Origin: Dehalococcoidia bacterium
Lineage (GTDB): Bacteria > Chloroflexota > Dehalococcoidia > Tepidiformales > Tepidiformaceae
DNA length: 49,955 nt
NCBI GenBank assembly: GCA_022827945.1
Contig: JAJEIT010000052.1
Location: 1 to 49,955 of the forward strand
Direction: 5' to 3'
In this document: piece by piece, positions 18,055 through 27,766 of the stretch
Position numbering within the stretch: position 1 is the first letter of the stretch
Layout of the letters: each line of letters begins with the position of its first letter
Translations under genes and position numbers: made by a program
Notes under the pieces: model-generated
The model's database searches: none
What the model was told of the DNA's origin: nothing
Seen by the model: only the letters and a program-made list of their open reading frames with translations

Positions 18055-20355
18055 ATGACCACGATTGAGGAACGCAGCACCCCCAAGGCCGGCTACAAGG
18101 TTGTCGGCAGCCGTCCTATCCGCCACGACGGCGTCGACAAGGTGACAGGCCGCGCCCAGTACGGCGCCGACATCAACCTGCCCGGCACGCTGCACGGCAA
18201 GATCCTGCGCAGCCCCCACGGCCACGCCCGCATCGTCTCTATCGACACGAGCAAGGCCGAGGCCCTCCCCGACGTGAAAGCCGTCGTCACCGGCGCCGAC
18301 GTCCCCATCGTGCAGGACATGATGATCGACTTCGGCGAGACCATGGGGAACGCCCGCCTCCTCGCCGAGAACTGCCTCGCCCAGGAAAAGACCCTCTACA
18401 AGGGCCACGCCGTCGCCGCCGTCGCCGCCTCCAACCCGCACGTGGCCGAGGAGGCCCTCGACCTCATCGAGGTCGAGTACGAGCCCCTCCCCGTCATCCT
18501 CAACGCCCTCGACGCGATGCGCGACGACGCCCCCCTCCTCCATGAGGCCATGACCACCCGCTCCATCGCCGAGCGTTTCACCCGCGGCGACGACACCGGC
18601 GTCCACAGCAACGTCGCCAGCCACCTCCAGTTCAAGCGCGGCGACCTGGACGAGGGCTTCGCCAAGGCCGACGTCGTCGTCGAGCGCGAGTTCACTACCA
18701 GCACCGTCCACCAGGGCTACATCGAGCCCCACACCTCCACCGCCCGCTGGGATCCCGATGGCCATGTCACCATCTGGACGAGCACCCAGGGCGCGTTCGG
18801 CATCCGCGGCCAGGCCGCCGCCATCCTCGGCGTGCCCGAGGGCAAGGTCACCGTCATCCCCATGGAGATCGGCGGCGGCTTCGGCGCCAAGACCTACGTC
18901 CACGTCGACCCTGTGGCCGCCCTCCTCTCGAAGAAGAGCGGCGCGCCGGTCAAGGTCACGATGAGCCGCACCGAGGTCTTCGAGGCCTCCGGCCCGACCT
19001 CCGCCACCACCATTCGCGCCAGGATCGGCGCCACCAACGACGGCGACATCACCGCCGCCGAGCTCTGGATGGCCTACGAGGCCGGCGCCTTCCCCGGCTC
19101 CCCCGTCGGCGCCGGCGCCTCCACCGCCCTCGCCCCGTACGACATCGAGCATCTTGTCGTCGACGGCTACGACGTCGTCGTCAACAAGCCCAAGGTCGGC
19201 GCATTCAGCGCCCCCGGCTCCCCGCAGGCCGCCTTCGCCGTCGAGAGCGTCATCGACGAGCTGGCTGAGAAGGTCGGCATGGCGCCCATGGACTTCCGCC
19301 TCAAGAACGCCACGAAGGAGGGCGATCGCATGCCCAACGGCATGCCCTTCCCCACGATCGGCTGTGAAGAGGTTGAGAACGCCATCGTCAACCACCCCCA
19401 TTTCTCGGCGCCTATCGAGGGCCCGAACCGGGGACGCGGCGTGGCCATGGGCTTCTGGTTCAACGGCGGCAACCAGTCCTCCGCCACCGTCACCGTTAAC
19501 GCCGACGGCACCATCGCGCTCGTCACCGGGTCCGTTGATATTGGCGGCATGCGCGCCGTGCTCGCGATGCAGGCCGCCGAGACCCTCGGCCTCGCTGCCG
19601 ACGAGGTGCAGCCCACTGTCGGCGATACCGACTCCGTCGGTTGGACGGGCGTGACCGGCGGTAGCCGCACCGCCTTCTCGACCGGCATCGCCACCATCAC
19701 CGCCTCCGAGGACGTGAAGCGCCAGATGACCGAGCGAGCCGCCATCCTCCTCGAGGTCGAGGACGCCGACGACGTCGGCTACTCCGACGGCGTCTTCTCC
19801 TCCGGCGACAAGCAGATCACCTGGAAGGAAGTTGCCGGCAAGCAGCTCCGCACCGGCGGCCCCATCAGCGCCTCCGCCAGCTCCAACCCCACCCGCGTCG
19901 GCCCCGCCTTCGCCGGCAACATCGTCGATGTCGAGGTCGATCCCGAGACCGGCAAGGTCGACATTCTCCGATTCACCTGCGTCCAGGATGTTGGCACTGC
20001 CATCCACCCCAGCTACGTCGAGGGCCAGATGCAGGGTGGCGCCGTCCAGGGCATCGGCTGGGCCCTCAGCGAGGAGTATGTCTGGCAGGAGGACGGCGCC
20101 ATGTCGAACGCCAGCTTCCTCGACTACCGCATGCCCACCAGTCTCGACCTGCCCATGATCGACACCGAGTTCGTGGAGGTGCCGAACCCGGGCCACCCCT
20201 ACGGTATCCGCGGCGTGGGCGAGGTGCCCCTTGTTCCGCCCCTGGCGGCCATCGCCAACGCCATCTATGACGCCACCGGCACACGCATGACCCACCTGCC
20301 GATGTCGCCCGGCAACGTGCTTGAGGCCCTGGGAGCGGTCGAGCCGGAGGACTAG
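18055..20355 (+). CDS. Molybdenum hydroxylase large (molybdopterin-binding) subunit, orphan
   Basis: A 766-residue catalytic subunit of the xanthine dehydrogenase/aldehyde oxidase family. It begins with the a/b hammerhead domain (VTGRAQYGADINLPGTLHGKI is the typical opening region). GGGFGAK at 273-279 binds the cofactor, and GVGE with the likely catalytic Glu723 is intact. The usual RGxGxPQ loop reads SAPGSPQ at 385-391, so the active-site arginine position is serine; it lacks the CO-dehydrogenase motif AYxCSFR. No FAD (medium) or 2Fe-2S (small) subunit gene is adjacent, which is unusual. The start has GAGGGAGG upstream. A ubiquitin-like sulfur carrier follows 10 bases later. Confidence 0.9.
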   Translation: MTTIEERSTPKAGYKVVGSRPIRHDGVDKVTGRAQYGADINLPGTLHGKILRSPHGHARIVSIDTSKAEALPDVKAVVTGADVPIVQDMMIDFGETMGNARLLAENCLAQEKTLYKGHAVAAVAASNPHVAEEALDLIEVEYEPLPVILNALDAMRDDAPLLHEAMTTRSIAERFTRGDDTGVHSNVASHLQFKRGDLDEGFAKADVVVEREFTTSTVHQGYIEPHTSTARWDPDGHVTIWTSTQGAFGIRGQAAAILGVPEGKVTVIPMEIGGGFGAKTYVHVDPVAALLSKKSGAPVKVTMSRTEVFEASGPTSATTIRARIGATNDGDITAAELWMAYEAGAFPGSPVGAGASTALAPYDIEHLVVDGYDVVVNKPKVGAFSAPGSPQAAFAVESVIDELAEKVGMAPMDFRLKNATKEGDRMPNGMPFPTIGCEEVENAIVNHPHFSAPIEGPNRGRGVAMGFWFNGGNQSSATVTVNADGTIALVTGSVDIGGMRAVLAMQAAETLGLAADEVQPTVGDTDSVGWTGVTGGSRTAFSTGIATITASEDVKRQMTERAAILLEVEDADDVGYSDGVFSSGDKQITWKEVAGKQLRTGGPISASASSNPTRVGPAFAGNIVDVEVDPETGKVDILRFTCVQDVGTAIHPSYVEGQMQGGAVQGIGWALSEEYVWQEDGAMSNASFLDYRMPTSLDLPMIDTEFVEVPNPGHPYGIRGVGEVPLVPPLAAIANAIYDATGTRMTHLPMSPGNVLEALGAVEPED

Positions 20356-20365
20356 CGAGGGGCTC

Positions 20366-20632
20366 GTGGCCACCGTCTTCATCCCCTCGCTGCTCGAGGG
20401 CCTCACCGGCGGCGCTCGCACGGTCGAGGTGTCGGGGCGCAACCTGCGCCAGGTCATCAACGCCCTCGACGAGCGCTACCCCGGCATGAAGGAGCGCCTC
20501 CTCGACGAGGACGGCGCCCTCATCCCCGAGATCCTGGCAGCCATCGACGGCGAGACGAACCACCTCGGCCTCCTCCAGCCCGTCACCGAGACCACGGAGA
20601 TCCAGTTCGTCCCCGCCATTGGCGGCGGCTGA
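20366..20632 (+). CDS. MoaD/ThiS-family ubiquitin-like sulfur carrier protein
   Basis: An 88-residue beta-grasp protein ending GGG, the C-terminal tail that is adenylated and thiocarboxylated in sulfur carriers. The body shows NLRQVINALDERYPGMKERL and the EIQFVPAIGGG close, as in MoaD and archaeal SAMP-like proteins. I start it at the GTG at 20366 (GAGGGG upstream); the frame is open a further 15 codons into the preceding gene. It follows the molybdenum-hydroxylase gene by 10 bases, so a role in molybdopterin synthesis or a dedicated sulfuration step is likely, by inference from position. No MoeB-type activating enzyme is nearby. Confidence 0.85.
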   Translation: MATVFIPSLLEGLTGGARTVEVSGRNLRQVINALDERYPGMKERLLDEDGALIPEILAAIDGETNHLGLLQPVTETTEIQFVPAIGGG

Positions 20633-20652
20633 ATGCCCGCCGCCATCGAGCC

Positions 20653-21228
20653 GTGACCTGGCGCCCCGGCGGTTGGCGTCCTGCCGTCGTGTGCCTTGTG
20701 GGCCTGGTCCTGGCGGTGACGCTCGCCTGTGGCGGCGAGGATGACGTTCCCTCCCCGGGCGGCGAGACGCTCGACACCCGGATCAGGGTCGTTGGCTCCG
20801 ATACCTTCGTCGCCCAGGTCAAGGCCGCCCTCTACCTCCTCTCCGACCGCGCACCTGAAACCTTCGCCTGGGTCGAGGAGAGCATTGCGGACATCTTCCT
20901 TACGCCCTTCCCCTCGGGCTCCGCTCAGGATGTGATCGAGGGAAAGGTACGAGTGGCGCAAGACCAGGCCTTCGCCCCCGGATACAACCCGTTCGACCAG
21001 GTTGTCTGGCTGGCCGGGGCACTCGTCTACGACGCCTGCATCATCAATCTCTACCGCGGCGGAGGGGACTATTACAGTGACACCGCGGCGGTCACGTGTA
21101 TCAAGGAGCGGATCTTTGCTCTACGACGCCTCGATAGACGCGACTTCCTCGCGGGCATCGTCGAAGACCACCTCTACGGGAATTACCCCCACGACTTGAT
21201 CGAGAGCGTGCCCGACCCGGACTACTGA
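20653..21228 (+). CDS. Hypothetical lipoprotein
   Basis: A 191-residue protein with a signal peptide (basic start, hydrophobic VCLVGLVLAVTLAC) whose LAC is a lipobox-like site with Cys26, so it is probably membrane-anchored and faces outward. The mature part (IRVVGSDTFVAQVKAALYLL, FAWVEESIADIFLT, a stretch rich in Tyr/Asp) contains two further cysteines (in YDACIINLYRG and VTCIKERI) that might form a disulfide. I do not recognise the family. The GTG start at 20653 follows the sulfur-carrier stop by 20 bases and is probably co-transcribed with it. Confidence 0.7.
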   Translation: MTWRPGGWRPAVVCLVGLVLAVTLACGGEDDVPSPGGETLDTRIRVVGSDTFVAQVKAALYLLSDRAPETFAWVEESIADIFLTPFPSGSAQDVIEGKVRVAQDQAFAPGYNPFDQVVWLAGALVYDACIINLYRGGGDYYSDTAAVTCIKERIFALRRLDRRDFLAGIVEDHLYGNYPHDLIESVPDPDY

Positions 21229-21269
21229 GCCACTGCCCGCTAACATCCCTTCCCCACAGGAGGCGCCCC

Positions 21270-21761
21270 ATGCCCGTCGGACCCAACGACATCGAGACTG
21301 CCCGCCAGCTCTTTGGGGATGGTGGCTGGGGGAGCGGCGACCTGTACGGCCCCGACCAGTGGTTCGCCGATGACGCCGTCATGCGCGACATCGTCAACTA
21401 CGACGGCGCCATGCGTGGCAAGGACGAGATCCGCGCCTTCTGGGGCAGCTTCTGGCGCAACCGCAAGTACGGCATGGCCGTTCGCGTGCCCGCCGAGGAG
21501 ATCTACGTCGCCGAGAACCACCGCGGCGTCGCCGTCATGTGGATGGCCTACTCCCAGATCGTCGACGAGAACGACGAAAATTTCGGCAAGTGGCGCTGTT
21601 TCGAGGGCATGTCCCGCCTTGAGTTCAACGACGAGGGCAAGGTCACCCTCGAGGTCGACTACCACCACGGCGTCCAGGGCATGTGCGACAGCTGGGTCGA
21701 GCACTGGAACGCGCGTCGCGCCATGGACTGGAAGGACCTGGGCGCCATCACCGGCGCCTAG
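21270..21761 (+). CDS. SnoaL-like (NTF2-fold) protein, tandem copy 1
   Basis: A 163-residue protein of the NTF2/SnoaL cone-fold superfamily. It opens MPVGPNDIETARQLFGDGG and has a typical FADDAVMRDIV segment, a KDEIRAFW helix, EEIYVAENHRGVAVMWMAY and LEFNDEGKVTLEVDYHHG. The ATG at 21270 follows a CACAGGAGG site. The gene at 21828-22319 is a close paralogue in the same orientation. Family members are isomerases, dehydratases or hydrolases; catalytic residues cannot be assigned. Its neighbours (SDR, decarboxylase-like, luciferase-like) suggest one small-molecule pathway. Confidence 0.85.
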   Translation: MPVGPNDIETARQLFGDGGWGSGDLYGPDQWFADDAVMRDIVNYDGAMRGKDEIRAFWGSFWRNRKYGMAVRVPAEEIYVAENHRGVAVMWMAYSQIVDENDENFGKWRCFEGMSRLEFNDEGKVTLEVDYHHGVQGMCDSWVEHWNARRAMDWKDLGAITGA

Positions 21762-21827
21762 CCCCAGACCCCTCACGCGCTCCCTCCCCGTTTATGATTC
21801 GCGCCGCACGACCAAGGAGGCGCACCC

Positions 21828-22319
21828 ATGCCCGTCGGACCCAATGACATCGAGACCGGACGCAAGCTCTTCGAGGAGGGCGGCTGGAGCAGCGGCGACC
21901 CCTACGGCCCGGACCAGTGGTTCTCTGACGACGCCGTCATGCGCGACATCGTCAGCCACGCCGAGGCCCTCAACGGCAAGGAGGAGATCCGCCAGTTCTG
22001 GGCCAGCCGCCAGGTCGGCATCACCTTGCGCGTCCCCGTCGAAGAGGTCTATGTCGCCGAGAACCACCGCGGCATCTGCATCCTCTGGATGGCCTATTCC
22101 CAGGTGATGGACGAGAACGACGAGAACTACGGCAAGTGGCGCTCCTTCGAGGGCGTGTCCCGCCTCGAGTTCAACGACGAGGGCGAGGTCACCCTCGAGG
22201 TCGACTACCACCATGGCGGGCAGGGCTACGTCGATAGCTGGGTCGAGCACTGGAACCGGCGCCGCGCCATGAAGTGGGAGGACCTCGGCGCCATCACCGG
22301 CGGACCGTTCGATGACTAG
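21828..22319 (+). CDS. SnoaL-like (NTF2-fold) protein, tandem copy 2
   Basis: A 163-residue paralogue of the preceding gene, with the same opening MPVGPNDIET and close agreement in WFSDDAVMRDIV, YVAENHRG, LEFNDEG and SWVEHWN. It differs most around residues 45-65 (EALNGKEEIRQFWASRQVG). The two may form a heteromer or serve successive steps. An AAGGAGG site precedes the ATG. Its last eight bases overlap the ATG of the next SDR gene, so the two are translationally coupled. Confidence 0.85.
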   Translation: MPVGPNDIETGRKLFEEGGWSSGDPYGPDQWFSDDAVMRDIVSHAEALNGKEEIRQFWASRQVGITLRVPVEEVYVAENHRGICILWMAYSQVMDENDENYGKWRSFEGVSRLEFNDEGEVTLEVDYHHGGQGYVDSWVEHWNRRRAMKWEDLGAITGGPFDD

Positions 22320-23148
22320 GCTTGCAGGCCGCGTCGCCCTCGTCACCGGCGCCGGACGCTACCGCGGCATCGGTCGCGCCATCGTCCTGCGTCTCGCCGA
22401 GGAGGGCGCCGACATCGTCGTGACCGCGCGGCAGCGCGACCCCTCCTCCTTCCCCCCGCACGAGCAGGAGATGGGCTGGAAGGGCATCGAGAGCGTCGCC
22501 GAAGAGGTCCGCGGCATGGGCCGCCGCGCCCTCGCCGTCGACTGCGACGTGACCGACAAGGACGACCTCCAGCGCACCGTCGATGCCGCGGTCGCCGAGC
22601 TTGGCGGCATCGACATCCTTGTGAACAACGCGGCCCTCCCCAGCCTGGCCGGCGCCGCCCCCATCCTCGAGATGACCGACGAGAACTGGTACGAGACCGT
22701 CGACGTGAACCTCCACGGCCTCTACCACACCATCCGCGCCGTCGGCCGCGAGATGGTGAAGGGCGGCGGTGGCAGCATCATCAACATCTCCTCCACCGCA
22801 GGCCGCATCGGCATCCCCAACTACGGCGCCTACTGCGCCACCAAGTGGGCGATGCACGGCCTCACCCAGCAGCTCGCCCTCGAGCTCGCCAAGGACAACA
22901 TCCGCGTCAACATCGTCTGCCCTGGCTCGACCGACACCGACATGATGGACGGCACCTTCGGCCGCTACGACGAGGTCGCCGGCGCCGAGCCGGGCACCTC
23001 AAAGGCCGCCATCCGCCGTGCGCTCCTCATGGGCCGCCAGGCCACCGTCGAGGAGCAGGCCGCCGTCGTCGCCTTCCTCGCCTCCGACGACTCGTCCTAC
23101 ATGACCGGTCAGGCGCTCAACGTCGACGGCGGCAGCCGCATGGACTGA
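22312..23148 (+). CDS. SDR-family oxidoreductase
   Basis: A 278-residue classical short-chain dehydrogenase. The cofactor loop is TGAGRYRGIGRA, with two extra residues relative to the usual TGxxxGxG. NNAALPS, the SSTAGR serine, and Tyr174/Lys178 in GAYCATKWAMHG complete the active site. It ends LNVDGGSRMD, as is typical. The start ATG lies inside the end of the second SnoaL-like gene (eight-base overlap), which fixes it. Substrate unknown; the cluster suggests a hydroxy/keto conversion. Confidence 0.93.
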   Translation: MTRLAGRVALVTGAGRYRGIGRAIVLRLAEEGADIVVTARQRDPSSFPPHEQEMGWKGIESVAEEVRGMGRRALAVDCDVTDKDDLQRTVDAAVAELGGIDILVNNAALPSLAGAAPILEMTDENWYETVDVNLHGLYHTIRAVGREMVKGGGGSIINISSTAGRIGIPNYGAYCATKWAMHGLTQQLALELAKDNIRVNIVCPGSTDTDMMDGTFGRYDEVAGAEPGTSKAAIRRALLMGRQATVEEQAAVVAFLASDDSSYMTGQALNVDGGSRMD

Positions 23149-23188
23149 CGCCCGGCGGCGAATCCACCCCAACCCGCAGGAGGCCAGC

Positions 23189-24004
23189 ATGCCGCTCCGC
23201 TACGTGAAGACCCTCGAGGAGGTCCGCCGCCTCCAGAAGCTCTACGCCACGCCCGAGTTTGAGTCGTTCCGCGGCATCGCCGCCAGCTTCCGCACCGACC
23301 CGGACGTCATCGCGGCGATCCTGCCCCCGCCCCTGGAGCCCGCCGACGAGCCCATCGCCTCGGTCAGCGTCTCCCACATCGGCGTCAGCAACACGCTCCA
23401 GCCCTTCGGGGCGGGCGGGCTCAACGTGCGGTGCCAGTACGAGCGCATCGTCGGCGATTACCCCATCACCATGCCCATGTCCACCGATAGCGCCGTCATC
23501 TTCGGGCGCGAGCTCTACGGCGAGCCCAAGAAGGTCGCGAACATCCACGTCCGCCGCGACGGCGACGAGATCACCGGCACGATCGAGCGTTACGGACACG
23601 TGTACATCGAAGTCCGCGGTCGCGTCGTCGAGCGTTTCGAGGGGCGCGAGTCTCCCGAGAGCTCGCGCTTCTACTTCAAGTTCATGCCCGCCCCCGACGG
23701 CCGCGGCTTCGACAACGACCCCGTCCTCGTGCGCGTGCGCCACACCGGCCGCACCCGATTCGTCGAGAGCCTCGAGGGCGAGGTACTCCTGCGCGAGTCC
23801 CCCCATGACCCCGTGGCCGACATCCCCATCCGCGAGCTGCTGGGCGTGAGCTACAGCGAGGGCGACACCTATACTCACGGCGAAATCCTCACTCGCGTCC
23901 CCGGCGAGTCGTTCCTGCCCTACATGTTCGGCAAGGTTGACGACCTCGAACTGCTCGCGAGCCAGGCCCCGGGCAACTCCTCCGCAGGAACCTCGTCGCC
24001 GTGA
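23189..24004 (+). CDS. Acetoacetate-decarboxylase-family protein
   Basis: A 271-residue protein of the acetoacetate decarboxylase (ADC) fold. The Schiff-base lysine pair is intact: Lys114-Lys115 in RELYGEPKK, where classical ADC uses Lys115 next to Lys116. Other family landmarks are YPITMPMSTDSAVIFGRE and the late PYMFGKVDD. ADC-fold proteins decarboxylate beta-keto acids or act as aldolase-dehydratases, so the reaction is open. The ATG at 23189 has GGAGG 8 bases upstream. Its TGA overlaps the GTG of the next gene (GTGA at 24001-24004). Confidence 0.88.
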   Translation: MPLRYVKTLEEVRRLQKLYATPEFESFRGIAASFRTDPDVIAAILPPPLEPADEPIASVSVSHIGVSNTLQPFGAGGLNVRCQYERIVGDYPITMPMSTDSAVIFGRELYGEPKKVANIHVRRDGDEITGTIERYGHVYIEVRGRVVERFEGRESPESSRFYFKFMPAPDGRGFDNDPVLVRVRHTGRTRFVESLEGEVLLRESPHDPVADIPIRELLGVSYSEGDTYTHGEILTRVPGESFLPYMFGKVDDLELLASQAPGNSSAGTSSP

Positions 24005-24909
24005 AGTTCGGCCTCGTCGCCACGGGCGGGGGCGCCCTGAACGACGTGATCGCCGAGGTCGACGAGTTCGGGTTCGAGACGTTCAACGTCGTCGACCACC
24101 CCTCCTTCGACCAGCCTGATGCCTGGACCTACCTTGCGTGGGTGGCGGGACAGACGCAGCACATGCGGCTCGGTACGCACGTCACGGGCATGCCCTTCCG
24201 CCCACCCTTCCAGCTCGCCAAGCAGGTTGTCACGGTCGACACCCTCTCGAACGGGCGCGCCGTCCTCGGCATCGGCACCGCCTACGAGCACGCCGACTTC
24301 GAGCCCTACGGCTTTGAGATGCTGGAATTCCTCGGCCGCATCGAGCAGCTCGAGGAGGGGATCCAGATCATGAAGTCGTTCTGGATGCAGGAGACGACCG
24401 AGTTCGCCGGCAAGCACTACCGACTCGAAGGCGGAGCCACCTTCTCCCCGAAGCCGGTGCAGCAGCCCCACCCGCCCATCATCATCGGGCTGAACCGGCG
24501 CGGCGCCCTCCTCCGCCTCGCCGCCCGCCAGGCAGACGCCATCAACACTTGGCAGCTCGGCCCGGCCCAGGTCGCCGAGGTCGCCGAGCACGCCCGCGCC
24601 GCCTGCGAGGACATCGGCCGCGACCCCGCCACCCTCGCCATAACCTCCGACGTCATCCTCGCCCGCGGCCAGACCCGGGAGGCCGCCGACCAGATCGCCG
24701 GCGGCATCGCCCAGATGGCGCGCGGCTGGGGCCGCTCCGTGAAGGTCACGCAGTGGGACCACAGCGGCGTCCTCTTCGGCGACGGCGACAATATGCTGGA
24801 GCAGATCGCCGGCTTCGCTGAGGTCGGCGTCGAGGAGGTCGCCATCTCCTCCTCGGACTTCGATGACATCGCTTGGTTCAGCGAGAACGTGATCGCCCGG
24901 AGCGGGTAG
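24001..24909 (+). CDS. LLM-class flavin-dependent (probably F420-dependent) oxidoreductase
   Basis: A 302-residue luciferase-like TIM-barrel oxidoreductase. Landmarks are FETFNVVDHPSF, LGTHVTGMPFRPPFQLAK, VDTLSNGRAVLGIGTAYE and HPPIIIGLNRRGALLRLAA. These suit members of the family that use coenzyme F420 or FMN; the residues that decide between them cannot be resolved by eye. It starts at the GTG that overlaps the stop of the decarboxylase-like gene and ends 14 bases before the convergent ABC permease gene. It closes the plus-strand block. Confidence 0.92.
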   Translation: MKFGLVATGGGALNDVIAEVDEFGFETFNVVDHPSFDQPDAWTYLAWVAGQTQHMRLGTHVTGMPFRPPFQLAKQVVTVDTLSNGRAVLGIGTAYEHADFEPYGFEMLEFLGRIEQLEEGIQIMKSFWMQETTEFAGKHYRLEGGATFSPKPVQQPHPPIIIGLNRRGALLRLAARQADAINTWQLGPAQVAEVAEHARAACEDIGRDPATLAITSDVILARGQTREAADQIAGGIAQMARGWGRSVKVTQWDHSGVLFGDGDNMLEQIAGFAEVGVEEVAISSSDFDDIAWFSENVIARSG

Positions 24910-24922
24910 CGACGCAACACGC

Positions 24923-26554
24923 CTAGCGCAGGTGCTCCGCGTTCCGGATCACGAGTAGCCACGTCAACACGGCCGAGACCGCCACCAGCACCACGCTGGC
25001 GAGCCCCATGTCGGCCAGGAACCCATCTTCGTTCGCGTTCCAGATGCGTGTCGCCAGCGTCTCGAAGCCGATGGGCGAGGCCAGCAGCGTTGCCGGAAGT
25101 TCCTTCATTGTCGAGAGCAGCACGAGCCCCCCACCCGCCGCCAGCGCCGGCGCCATCAGCGGGGCCTCGATCCGCAGTAGCCGTCGTAATCGCCCCGCCC
25201 CCAGCGTCTGCGCCGCCTCCTCCAGCCGCCGATCGACCGTCGCCACCCCCACCTCCGCGCTCCGCAAGGCCTGCACGCCGAAATGAACCACGTACGCGAA
25301 GATCAGGAGCGGCACCGTCAGATACAGGAAGCTGAGGCCGGGAACCTTGAGCGCCATGAACACGACCGCCAGCGCGATGAGCAGGCCCGGCACCGCGAAG
25401 CTCCCCGCCACGATCGTGTGTACCGCCCCCGCCGCCCGACCCCCGTAGCGGCTCGTGAGGTACGCCAGGGGGAGGACAACCACCACCGCCACCCCTGCCG
25501 TTACCACTGCCGCGACCACCGTGTTCAGCACCGGTTCGCCGAGTGCGCCGACATCGATGCTCGTGCGGTCGAAACCGCTTCCGGTGTGCGCCAGCCCCCG
25601 GTAGGCCCACCACGCCAGCACGACAACCGGTGCGATCAATCCGCCCCCCACGGACAGGACCGCCGCCAGGACCGCCGGCGCCTTCCACGCCCCCAGCGAT
25701 ACCCGTCGCGCCCGGACGCCGCCCGGCGCGAGCTGCGCCAGCGACCGGTTCGCCGAGGCCCGTTCGAGCCCCGCCACCGCCAGCGCCACCACCGCCAGGA
25801 TCAGCCCCAGCGAGAACGCCAGCGGCGCATCGTAGAGGCGGTTCACGAAGACGTTCGTCGAGAGCGTCTCGTACCCCATCAGCTTCACCACGCCGAAGTC
25901 GCTGACGACGTAGAGGAACACGAGCAGGGTTCCCGCCTGCACCGCCGTCCGCACCTGCGGCCACACAACCCGCCGGAAGGTGCCGAGTCCGCCCTCCCCG
26001 AGCAGGCGCGACGCCTCCTCGAGTGACGGCGGCAGCCCGCCGATGCGCGCTGCTGCCGGGAGGTACACGTACGGGTAGCACACCGCCGTCAGGACAAGAA
26101 ACGCCCCCCAGAACCCGTCGAGGCGTCCGGGGGTGTCGAGCCCCAGCGGGTTCAGCACCTCCTCCGCCAGTCCGCCCGGCGAGACCGCCGCCAGCAGGGC
26201 CGCCCCCGCCACGAACGAAGGCAGCACCAGGGGCAGCGGGGCGATCACCCGCCAGGCCCCTCGCAGTGGCAGGTCCGTCCGCATGGTCAGCCACGCCAGT
26301 AGCGTTCCCACCGCCGCCGAAGCCGCCGACACGGTCACGGCCAGCAGGAGCGTGTTCACGAGCGGGTCCGCTGTGTCGCGCGAGAACAGGATGGAGAGCG
26401 TCTCGCTCCCCTCCGTGATGTTGCGGGCGACGAGATACCCGACGGGCACCGCGAACAGCGCCGCGATGACGAGCGCCGCCAGCCACAGCCAAAGGGGCCC
26501 GCGAATGCCCGCCGCCCGTCTGGCGGCGCCGGCCAGGGCCCGTGCGCGCACCAC
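24923..26554 (-). CDS. ABC importer permease, two fused membrane domains (Fbp/ThiP type)
   Basis: A 543-residue inner-membrane protein with two binding-protein-dependent transport domains, about 12 helices. The two EAA-type loops are at EEASRLLGEGGLGTFRRVV and EEAAQTLGAGRLRRLLRI. The architecture is that of FbpB (ferric iron) and ThiP (thiamine) permeases. The upstream frame stays open far into the ATPase gene, so I start it at the GTG at 26554, five bases after the ATPase stop; a GTG at 26551 is equally possible. The partner ATPase is adjacent, but no substrate-binding protein is present. Confidence 0.9.
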   Translation of the reverse strand: MVRARALAGAARRAAGIRGPLWLWLAALVIAALFAVPVGYLVARNITEGSETLSILFSRDTADPLVNTLLLAVTVSAASAAVGTLLAWLTMRTDLPLRGAWRVIAPLPLVLPSFVAGAALLAAVSPGGLAEEVLNPLGLDTPGRLDGFWGAFLVLTAVCYPYVYLPAAARIGGLPPSLEEASRLLGEGGLGTFRRVVWPQVRTAVQAGTLLVFLYVVSDFGVVKLMGYETLSTNVFVNRLYDAPLAFSLGLILAVVALAVAGLERASANRSLAQLAPGGVRARRVSLGAWKAPAVLAAVLSVGGGLIAPVVVLAWWAYRGLAHTGSGFDRTSIDVGALGEPVLNTVVAAVVTAGVAVVVVLPLAYLTSRYGGRAAGAVHTIVAGSFAVPGLLIALAVVFMALKVPGLSFLYLTVPLLIFAYVVHFGVQALRSAEVGVATVDRRLEEAAQTLGAGRLRRLLRIEAPLMAPALAAGGGLVLLSTMKELPATLLASPIGFETLATRIWNANEDGFLADMGLASVVLVAVSAVLTWLLVIRNAEHLR

Positions 26555-26559
26555 GGCGG

Positions 26560-27600
<1,041 letters not shown>

Positions 27601-27766
27601 CCCCAGTCGCGCGCGCGTCAGGAGTGCGAAAGCGCTCAAATTCGGCCTCAGCCCCGAGGTTAGCCACGGCAAAGTATCGCAGATAGGCGTTCCTATCAAG
27701 TCTCCCCGGGGCGGGAATCGGCTACCATTGCGTGCAAGTTCCGGGCTCACGCCCGCCGGAGCGTTC

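Noticed and set aside
17935..20460. Very long open frame (about 840 codons) antisense to the molybdenum-hydroxylase gene
   Set aside because: GC-rich codon bias leaves the opposite strand free of stops; the product is low-complexity Gly/Ala/Val/Asp with no domain, while the plus-strand frame has full family motifs.
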